64,000 nucleotides of DNA from JARRNE01 sp963824085 (GTDB lineage Bacteria > Pseudomonadota > Gammaproteobacteria > Chromatiales > Chromatiaceae), in assembly GCA_963824085.1 (NCBI GenBank), contig CAWGNT010000024.1, forward strand, positions 315,378 through 379,377, given 5' to 3'. Under the pieces are notes generated by a model. The model was given only the letters and a program-made list of their open reading frames with translations. It made no database searches and had not been told where the DNA came from. Positions 55,787 through 64,000 of this stretch are shown in pieces. Each line of letters starts with the position of its first letter. Within the stretch, counting starts at the first letter, position 1. A program made the position numbers and the translations under genes.

Positions 55787-58760
55787 ATGACCACCCGCCT
55801 GATCGAGACCTGGCTGCCCATCGCCGAGATCGGCATCGAGAGCCTGCGCGAGCGTACGCCGATGACCGCCCTTCCCGGCGCCCAACCGCCTGCATGTGTG
55901 GTGGGCGCGGCGGCCGCTGGTCGCCTCCCGCGCCGCAATCCTGGCCTCCCTCCTGCCGGCGGATGCCGACCGTGAGCGGTTCATGCATGTGCTGGGGATT
56001 CATGGGGACCCGGTGGCGGCCAAGCATCCGGATCGCGACGGCAACGCAGACGGGGGTGCGGCTCGGCGCCGACGCCTACGGATACCCCCGGGCCTTCAGC
56101 TACCTCCCGACCGCCGAGGACCGTGACTGGCTGCGGTACGAAGCTGCGCGCGCTCGGCTTGACGCACCCGAACGTTCTGGACCCGACGGCGGGCGGCGGG
56201 AGCATCCCCTTCGAAGCGGCACGCCTCGGCGCCGCCGACCATCGCCAACGACCTCAACCCAGTTGCGGCCCTCATCCTCAGGGCAACCGTCGAGTGGCCG
56301 CTCGGCTTTCGCTTGACGTTCACCGACGAGTTCGAGCGACTGGGCGCCGAGTTCGTTGGCAGCGCGCGGGAGCCGCTTGACTTGGGCCTTTCCCGCCGAG
56401 CCGGCGCACGACTGCCGTCCGGACGGCTACCTCTGGGCGCGCACCATCACCTGCCCCTACTGCGACGGCCTGATCCCCCTCTCGCCCAACTGGCGCCTCG
56501 CCCCGGACGGGACCGGGGTGCGGCTCAAGCCCCGCGTTCGGCCAAGGCCCGAACACCGAGGGCCGGGTCTGCGACTTCGAGATCGTCAGCCGCGCGGCGC
56601 AGCAGTCCAAGGGCACCGTGAAGGGCGGCGACGCCGAATGCCCCTATCCGGACTGCGAGCGCACCGTGGACGGCGACGAGATCAAGCGCCAGGCCCAGGC
56701 CGGCCAGATGGGCGAGCAGCTCTACGCGGTGGTCTACAAGCGGCGCGAGGAGACGACCACCAAGACCGGCCGGAAGCGCGAGAAGTGGGTGCGCGGCTAC
56801 CGGGCGCCGCGTCCCGAGGACGATGTGTCGGCGCTGGTCGCCGAGCGGCTCGCCGAGAAGCTGCCGGAGTGGGAGGCGTTGGACTTGGTCCCTACGGAGG
56901 CGATCAGGATCCGTCGAACACGACAGACGAGCCCCGACGGTACGGCATGACCTACTGGCGCGACCTCTTCTCCCCTCGCCAGCTCTTGTGCCACGGCACC
57001 AGCGTCGGAGGTGTTCCGCGAGCTGCTGGAGGCGGAGCAGGCCAAGGGCGAGATGATCGGAGACGAGCCAAGGCCGCGTTCGGCTATCTCGCCTATCGCG
57101 CTGGACAAGCTGCTGAACTACAACTCGCGCATGCCGTCTGGGATGCCGACCCGCGAAGTGGTGGCTCAATACCTTCGACCGGCACGACTTCGCCTTCGTC
57201 TGGTCCTACGCCGAGATGGCCCCGCTGATCGTCGGCCTCGGCTACGACTGGGCCATCGAGCAGACCGGCGAAGTGCATCGAGCGAGCTGGTGGACCTGGT
57301 CCGCCCCGACATCGACGTGAAGGCGGCCAAGAAGAAGGGCGGCCACCCGGACCTGTTCGCCGCGCCGCCCTTCACCCCGCCGCCGGTCACCATCACCTGC
57401 AAGTCCGGCGACAACCTCGACCACCTGGAGACCGCCAGCGTGGATCTGGTGGTGATGGACCCGCCCTACTACGACAACGTGATGTACGCGGAGCTGTCGG
57501 ACTTCTTCTACGTCTGGCTCAAGCGCACCGCGGGCTACGTCTACCCGGAGCTGTTCCGCCGCCCGCTGACGGACAAGGAGAACGAGGCGGTCGCCAACCC
57601 GTCCAAGTTCCGCGGCGAGAAGGGCGCCAAGGAGCTGGCCAACCAGGACTACAAGGACCGCATGGCCGCGATCTTCGCCGAGTGCCGGCGGGTGCTGAAG
57701 CCCGACGGCGTCATGACCCTGATGTTCACCCACAAGGCCACCGGCGCCTGGGACGCCCTCACCAAGGGGCTGATCGAGGCCGGCTTCGTCATCACCGCGA
57801 GCTGGCCGGTCAACACCGAGGCCGAGGGCTCCCTGCACATCAAGGACAAGTCCGCCGCCAACAGCACCGTCTTCCTGGTCTGCCGGCCGCGCACCGAGCG
57901 CGACCGAGGGCGACGAGGCGGTCTACTGGGAGGACCTGGAGCCCCGCGTGCAGGCCGCCGTGCGCGGCCGGATCAAGGACTTCCAGGACGGCGGCATCCG
58001 CGGCGTGGACCTCTACCTCTCCTGCTTCGGCCCGGCCCTGGAGGAGTTCTCCCGCCACTGGCCGGTGAAGCGCGGCACGCCCCGCCCGATGCCCGAGGCC
58101 AAGCGCCGCCAGCGCCAGGCCGAGCTGTTCGAGGCGGACTGGGACCCCTACGCCGCCACCCCGGAGGATGCGCTCGACGCCGCCCGCCGGGAGGTGAAGC
58201 GCTGGCGCATGGAGCAGCTCACCCACCTGCAGCGCCAGGCCGAGCTGGACCCGCTGCACCGAGTGGTTCGTGCTCGCGTGGGACGCCTTCCAGGCCCCCC
58301 AGTTCCCCTACGACGAGGCCCTGCGCCTGGCCCGCGTCGTGGGCGTGGACATGGACCGCGAGATCATCGGCCACCTCGCCGAGAAGAAGGCCAGCAACGT
58401 CATCCTCTGGGACAGCGGCACGCGCGCCGCCAAGGGCACCCTCGGCCCGCCCGACGGCTCCCGCGGCTGGATCGACGCCATCCACCACGCCGCCCACGCC
58501 GCCCGCACCCGCACCCTGCAGGCCGCCGGCGAGCTGCTCGAACGCTCCGGCGCCGCCCAAGAGCCGGTGTTCCTGTCGGCCCTGGAGGCCGTGCTGGAGG
58601 TCCTCCCCCCTCCCGCGCCTTCACCGGCTTCGACCCCGCCGACGCTGTCCTGCCCTCCGCCACCGACTTCGAGGTCCTGGAAAACCTCCGCCGGCTTGCA
58701 TTCGCCGACCGGGTGGATGCGCCGACGCAACTGGAACTCTGGAAGGAGAATGAAACGTGA
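55787..58760 (+). pseudogene. DUF1156 (COG1743) Zn-ribbon adenine methylase, many frameshifts
   Basis: Read across frames this is an adenine-specific DNA methyltransferase of about 980 residues. In order it has LIETWLPIAEIGIESLRERT (DUF1156), NRLHVWWARRPLVASRAAIL, motif I VLDPTAGGGSIPFEAARLG, TIANDLNPVAALILRA, a Zn-ribbon (TITCPYCDGLIPLSP and ECPYPDCERTV), YGMTYWRDLFSPRQLLCHGT and motif IV VVMDPPYYDNVMYAELSDFF with catalytic DPPY. A C-terminal domain ends PTQLELWKENET. At least a dozen single-base indels interrupt it between about 55880 and 58620, the last ones near 57905, 58262 and 58615. In-frame segments are intact, with almost no stop codons of their own. The stop overlaps the DUF262 start (GTGA). 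Predicted role: DNA modification in the defence system. Confidence 0.85.
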
Positions 58761-60616
58761 GCACCTTGAGCACCTTCGATACCACCAAGGAATTCCTCTC
58801 CGACAAGCTAAAGCAGTTGGGTGAAGGTAAGACCCAACTCCCTGACTTCCAGCGCGGTTGGTTTGGGACGATGACCATATCCGCTCGGTGCTCGCTAGCG
58901 TCGCCCGCTCCTTCCCGATCGGTGCGGTGATGATGCTCAAGATCGGGGGGGACGTGCGCTTTCAGCCTCGTCCCGTCCAGGGCGTTGAGTTCCCGCCCAG
59001 TGACCGGCCGAGCCTGAGCGTTTGGTCCTGGACGGCCAGCAACGCCTGACCTCCCTCTACCAGGCGCTGATGTTGGGGAAGGTCGTGGAGACCACCAATG
59101 CGAAGAAGCAGAAGATCAGGCGTTGGTACTACATCGACATGGAAAAGGCGCCTGCGGCAGCCTGAAGACCTGGAGGATGCCATCGTCGGTCTGCCTGAGA
59201 GCCGCCAGCTTCTGAACTTTCGCGGCGAGGTGATTGCCGACTATTCGACGCCGGAGCGAGAGTACGAGGCCAGCCTGTTCCCGATTCTGTCCGTTTTCGA
59301 AGACGACGACTGGCGCATGGCCTACTCGGAGTTCTGGGACTTCGACAAGGAGCGGATGAAGTTCTACAACGAGTTCAGCAAGCGGGTGCTGAACGCCTTC
59401 AAGCAGTATCAGGTCCCCTTGATCGCACTGCACCAGGATACCTCGAAGGAAGCGGTCTGCCAGGTCTTCGAGAAGGTCAACACGGGCGGCGTATCCCTCA
59501 CCGCCTTCGAGCTACTCACCGCCACCTACGCGGCGGACGACTTCAATCTGCGCGACGACTGGTTCGGCAACAAAGAACGCGACGTTCCAGGCCGGGAACA
59601 GCGGCTGCACAAGATGCGGGTGCTTCAGCGCTTGGCGAACACGGATTTTCTCCAGGTCGTCGCACTGCTGCATACGACGGCCCGGCGCGAGGCGGACTTG
59701 GCCGCCGGCGTGAAGCCGGAAGACGCGACGGCGGTGAGCTGTAAGCGGGTAACCATCCTCAACCTGCCCCTCGATGCATACCGCCAGTGCGCGGACCCGG
59801 CCGTAGAGGGATTCGAGCGCGCCGCTCGGTTCCTGTTCCAGCAGAGGATCTTTTCTCCTTGGGACCTCCCCTACCAGACCCAGGCTGTTCCCCTGGCAGC
59901 CATCCTCATCAAGCTGGGGAAGCGGTGGGAGGATGACGGCATCCGGCGCAAGGTCGCCCAATGGTTCTGGTGCGGCGTCTTCGGAGAGCTGTACGGAGGT
60001 GGTATCGAATCACGCTTCGCCCGGGACGTGCCCGAGGTGCTTGCGTGGATCGATGGGGGCAAGGAGCCGCAGACCGTCATTGATGCGAACTTCACCAGAA
60101 CTCGCCTGTTGACCCTCAGAACGCGGAACAGCGCGGCCTACAAGGGCCTGCATGCTTTGCTCATGCGCGATGGGGGCCAGGACTTTCGAACGGGCGTCAC
60201 GATCGACGAGGCGACCTACTGGGACGAAGCGTAGACATTCACCACATCTTCCCGCGGGCCTGGTGCGACAAGAACGGGATACCTCCCCAGCGCTACAACT
60301 CCATCGTCAACAAGGCCGCGATCTCGGCCCGCACAAATCGGATCATTGGCGGTCAGGCGCCGAGCGTCTACCTGCAACGAGTTCAAGAACAGGCCGGGAT
60401 CGACGCGCACCGCATGAACGCGATTCTTGCCAGCCATGTGATCGACCCCGACCATCTTCGGGACGACAACTTCGAGAGCTTCTTTGCCGCCCGCGAAGGC
60501 GCACTGGTCCAGCGCATTGCGGCCGCGATGGCAAACCGGTTCCGGACCAGGCCGCCGAGCAGGAGCCCGTCGGCGACCGAAACGGCACAAATGCCGAAAG
60601 CGGGGCCGACGAATGA
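58757..60616 (+). pseudogene. DUF262-HNH (GmrSD-like) protein, several frameshifts
   Basis: The composite is about 620 residues from GTG 58757. The N-terminal DUF262 part has LPDFQRGWVWDDDHIRSVLA and the ParB/Srx-like motif LDGQQRLTSLYQAL. The middle is FEKVNTGGVSLTAFELLTAT. The C-terminal part contains an HNH-type nuclease signature VDIHHIFPRAWC followed by RYNSIVNKAAIS, as in GmrSD and DUF1524-like enzymes. Breaks lie near 58858 (missing G), 59028 (missing base), 59152 (extra C), 60232 (missing G) and 60548 (missing base). The end overlaps the helicase start (ATGA). GmrSD relatives are NTP-stimulated nucleases against modified phage DNA, so this may be the nuclease arm of the system. Confidence 0.8.
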
Positions 60617-63600
60617 ATTTGCTCAAGGCCACGGATTGGCTGATCAAGTACACCCCCGAGCAGGGCGACCTGGTCAGCCTGTTCTACGTCCCCGCGCTCG
60701 AATGCGCGGTCCGCTACGACCGCTCCACAGGCTTCTTCTCCGCCTATGCGCTGGCACTGGCGGCCCGTGGGATCGAGGGCCTGGTCGGCAACCAGGGCCG
60801 TATGCGGCTGATCGTCGGCTGCACGCTGAGCGATCAGGACCTCGCAGCCATACAGAAGGGCGAGGACCTGCGTGACACGGTAGAGGCGGCGCTGCTGGCG
60901 ACGCCGCTTCGAACCGAGGACGGCTCGGCCGTCGATGCGCTGGAGCTGCTCGCCTGGATGGTGGCTAAGCAGCTACCTGGACGTGAAGGTGGCCGTGCCG
61001 TGCGACGGCAAGCGCAGGCCCATCGCGGGCGCGGGACTCTTCCACGAGAAGGCGGGCATCATCGAGGATGCCGAGGGCAATCGGCTCGCCTTCAGCGGCA
61101 GCATCAACGAGACCGCAGTTCGGCTGGAAGCACAACTGGGAGAGCTTCCACGTCTATACCACCTGGACCGGCGGGACACCGCACGTCGAGGCCGAGGAGG
61201 AGAGCTTTCAGCGCCTCTGGGCCGACAAGGCCGCCAGCGCCATCGTCATGGACGTGCCGGCCGCGGTGCGGCAGGAGCTGCTGAAATTCCTGCCGAAGGA
61301 CGACCTGCCTGGCCGCCTCAAGAAGATCCAGGCACGAGACCGAGCACCCGACCGAGCGCCGCCGAGGAGCGACCGAAGCCCGAATCACCCCCGAGCCTCC
61401 GCTCGACCGGCGACGCCTGGTCTGGGGCTTCATCCGGCACGCTCCGAGCTGGCCCAACGGCGGCGAGCGGGTCGGCGAGGCCACCAGCGCGGTGACGCCC
61501 TGGCCGCATCAGGTGCGCGCCTTCCAGCGCCTCTACGAGCACTGGCCGCCGCGGCTGCTGATCGCCGACGAGGTGGGCCTCGGCAAGACCATCCAGGCCG
61601 GCATGCTGCTGCGCCAAGCCTGGCTGTCGGGCCGCGCCAAGCGCATCCTGGTCCTCGCGCCCAAGGCGGTGCTGAGCCAGTGGCAGATCGAGCTGCGCGA
61701 GAAGTTCAACCTGAACTGGCCGATCTATGACGGCCAGCGCCTGAGCTGGTATCCGTCGCCCGGCTTCCAGGGCGCCGTGCAACGCGCGGTCGGCCCCGAC
61801 GAGTGGCACCAGGAGCCCTGCGTGCTCGCCTCCAGCCAGCTCATGCGCCGCAGCGCTCGGGCGCAGGTGCTGGTGAACGAGGCGGAGCCCTGGGACCTGC
61901 TGGTGCTGGACGAGGCACACCACGCCCGCCGCGCCGGCGGCGGCCTCGGGCACGGACCAGCGCCCGAATCAGCTCCTGCGCCTGATGCAGGCCCTGCGCG
62001 ATCGGGTCCAGGGCCTGGTGCTGCTGACCGCCACGCCGATGCAGGTCAGTCCGGTCGAGGTCTGGGACCTGCTCGCCCTGCTCGGGCTGCCGCCGGAGTG
62101 GCACACGCAGGCGTTCCTGGACTTCTTCGACTACGCCGCCAAGCCGAGTCCGTCGCATGCGCAGCTCGGCAGATGGCCGAGCTGTTCCGGGCGGCGGAGC
62201 ATGCGCACGGCGCGCTTGTCCGACGACGAGGCGGCTCGGTTGCTGCCCGGCATGAGCAGGCTCAAGGTCCGCAAGATCCTGCGGGCGTTGCGCGACCGGG
62301 CGTCCATTCCCCTCAAGCAGCTTGAGACCGCCGAGCGCCAGGCGGCCATCCGGCTGATGAAGGCCAACACGCCCGCTGCGCCGCCTCATCTCCCGCCACA
62401 CCCGCGAGCTGCTGCGCCGGTACCACAAGGCCGGCAAGCTCAAGACGCCGATTGCGGATCGGGACGTGCGAGGACCGGTTCGTGGAGATGACGGACGCCG
62501 AGCGCCGCGTCTACGAGCAGGTGGAGGACTACATCTCCAGCACCTACAACAACACCGCCGCCGAGGAGCGCACCGCGGTCGGCTTCGTCATGACGATCTA
62601 CCGGCGCCGGCTGGCCAGCAGCTTCTTCGCCCTGGCCACGGACCCTGGAGGGGCGCCTCGCGGCGGTTGGCGGCCAGGTGAGCGCCATGACCTAGCTCCT
62701 GTCCACCACCCTGAGGAGGATGTGCTCGGACGACGAGCTGGCGGAAGAGGCGATGGACCCGGACGAGGCGGCGGACCTGGAGCTTCGCGCCCTGGCCGCG
62801 GAGGAGATGGTGGACATCAACGGCCTGCTGGCCGCAGTGAAGCGGCTGCCGCCCGACAGCAAGGCGGGCGTGCTGTTGGAGGAGCTGCGCGGGCCTGCGG
62901 GAGCAGGGCTACCGCCAGGTGATGGTGTTCACCCAGTACACCGACACCATGGACTTTCTGCGCACGCGCATCGCCGAGCGAGTTCGGTCCCGGCGTGATC
63001 TGCTTCTCCGGCCGCGGCGGCGAGGTTCTGTCCACCTCGGGGAAGTGGGAGACCATCTCCCGTGACGCGACCAAGCAACGCTTCCGCGACGGCCGCGCCG
63101 AGATCATGGTCTGCACCGATGCCGCGGCCGAGGGCCTGAACTTCCAGTTCTGCGGCGCCCTGGTGAACTACGACATGCCCTGGAACCCCATGCGGGTCGA
63201 GCAGCGCATCGGGCGCATCGACCGCCTCGGCCAGGAGCACCCGCACATCCGCATCATCAACCTGCACTACGCGGACACCGTGGAGGCCGATGTCTACCAG
63301 GCCCTGCGCGACCGCATCGACCTGTTCCAGACCTTCGTCGGCCGGCTGCAGCCCATCCTCGCGCGGCTGCCGCGGGTCATCACGGACGTGACCTTGGGCC
63401 GTGCTCAGGACCGCGCCATCGCCAGGGCCAATCTGGTGACCGAGATCCAGTCCGAGGTGGATGCCGCCGAGCAGGGCGGATTCGATCTCGACGAGGTGAC
63501 CGCCGCGGAGCTGGAAGAGCCGCCGCGCCCACGGGCACTGTATGACCTAGCCGATCTAAGGAAGATCCTGGAAGACAACGCGGTCCTGCCGCCCGGCATC

Positions 63601-63831
63601 GAAATCAAGCCGATCGGGGCAAAGGACTTCTCTTACCTCGCTCCGGGCATGCCGGCGCCCGTGCGAGTCACGACGGACGCGGACTACTACGACCAACATC
63701 CCGACAGCACAGAGCTGTGGTCACCAGGCAGCCCGCTGTTTCCTGCGCCCGAAGTGATCGCCTCACCGCAGGAGCTTGAAGGGCTGGACTGGCGGGCACT
63801 CATCGCTGGACCAGGTTCCAACGCTGGTTGA
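60613..63831 (+). pseudogene. PLD-nuclease/SNF2-type helicase, about ten frameshifts
   Basis: The composite is about 1070 residues. The N-terminal phospholipase-D-like nuclease region has CAVRYDRSTGFFSAYALALA and the HKD-type motif FHEKAGIIEDAEGNR with FSGSINET. The SNF2/DEAD helicase part has Walker A ADEVGLGKTIQAGM, motif II LVLDEAHHARRAG, motif III VLLTATPMQ and C-terminal helicase motifs VCTDAAAEGLNFQF and QRIGRIDRLGQEHP. Breaks occur near 60963, 61115, 61340, 61945, 62165, 62385, 62460, 62670, 62890 and 62985. From 62995 to the stop the frame is clean. This combination of PLD and SNF2 helicase is found in several restriction-like defence systems (DISARM, for example, encodes a PLD protein separately). 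It is the last gene of the operon, and the final 169 bp of the window hold no gene. Confidence 0.82.
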
Positions 63832-64000
63832 GCATAGACGGCAGCGCTTTGCTCTCCAGCTGCGGAGACGGGAGCAGGGCACCCGGGTTTTGGAATAACA
63901 AGCCGATGGGAGATCCGCAGACGCGAGAAACGCCGGTTATGCAACGCGAGATTCAGGGCGCCGTGGCCACGTCCCAGCGGCAAGCCAAAGCTCTCCACTC

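Larger units (their letters stand above)
35558..64000. mobile_element. Putative genomic island inserted at tRNA-Asn (right end not seen)
   Basis: A tyrosine integrase begins 260 bp after tRNA-Asn. From there to the window edge the content is accessory: a phage-like replication module, unknown small genes, an IS200 relic, a giant NACHT protein and a methylase/helicase defence operon. I found no second copy of the tRNA 3' end within the window, so the right junction probably lies beyond it. Alternatively, a short integrative element sits next to an older defence region. The extent is therefore an inference. Confidence 0.5.

Noticed and set aside
51138..63831. Classification as DISARM or BREX
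   Set aside because: No DUF1998 (DrmB), PglZ, BrxC or PglX-type genes are present. DUF499 plus a COG1743 methylase fits the Hma-like group better.

Overview
The window is GC-rich chromosomal DNA from a proteobacterium, most likely a gammaproteobacterium related to sulfur-oxidising Chromatiales. This placement is an inference. It rests on a secreted Gly/Trp/Tyr-rich sulfur-globule-like protein, a sucA-sucB pair, a MlaC-type protein, a FimT/GspH pseudopilin and dispersed palindromic intergenic repeats. No rRNA or ribosomal protein is present to fix the taxonomy.

The left part (1-35.5 kb) reads as ordinary chromosome. It holds a DASS-type transporter, pcm, a PAS hybrid kinase, a DUF853/YjgR-type ATPase, a decayed norQ-norD remnant, a MlaC-like protein, a retropepsin-like protease, gamma-glutamyltransferase, an FGE-fold protein with a PfkB kinase, and a signalling block (solute-binding protein, large hybrid kinase with HPt, REC-PAS-GGDEF-EAL protein). 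These are followed by sucA-sucB, a MacA/MacB-like efflux operon (adaptor, ATPase, two permeases), uvrB, an aspartate aminotransferase and a pseudopilin. Several intergenic spaces hold palindromic or MITE-like repeats.

At 35,558 there is a tRNA-Asn gene (anticodon GTT), followed at once by a tyrosine integrase. From here to the right edge the content looks like a genomic island. The first section is a small phage-like replication module: integrase, AlpA-like DNA-binding protein, a Zn-finger primase fragment, a RepA-like ATPase with one frameshift, and a TubC-docking-domain-like protein.

The second section, on the minus strand, encodes a giant 2574-residue STAND/NACHT-type ATPase made mostly of 32-residue helical repeats. 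It is preceded by a 154-residue protein. The two reading frames are joined by what looks like a textbook -1 programmed ribosomal frameshift signal: slippery CCCAAAC, a 7-nt spacer containing the zero-frame stop, then a GC-rich hairpin. This is the most interesting observation in the window.

The third section (51.1-63.8 kb) is a predicted anti-phage or restriction-like operon. It encodes a DUF499 (COG1483) ATPase, a small conserved-looking protein, an embedded UPF0175/DUF3368 toxin-antitoxin pair, a DUF1156 (COG1743) Zn-ribbon adenine methylase, a DUF262-HNH protein and a PLD-nuclease/SNF2 helicase. This resembles the helicase-methylase-ATPase (Hma-like) class. The large genes of this operon carry many single-base indels but keep good protein similarity in every segment. 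That means either unpolished sequence or a recently inactivated system.
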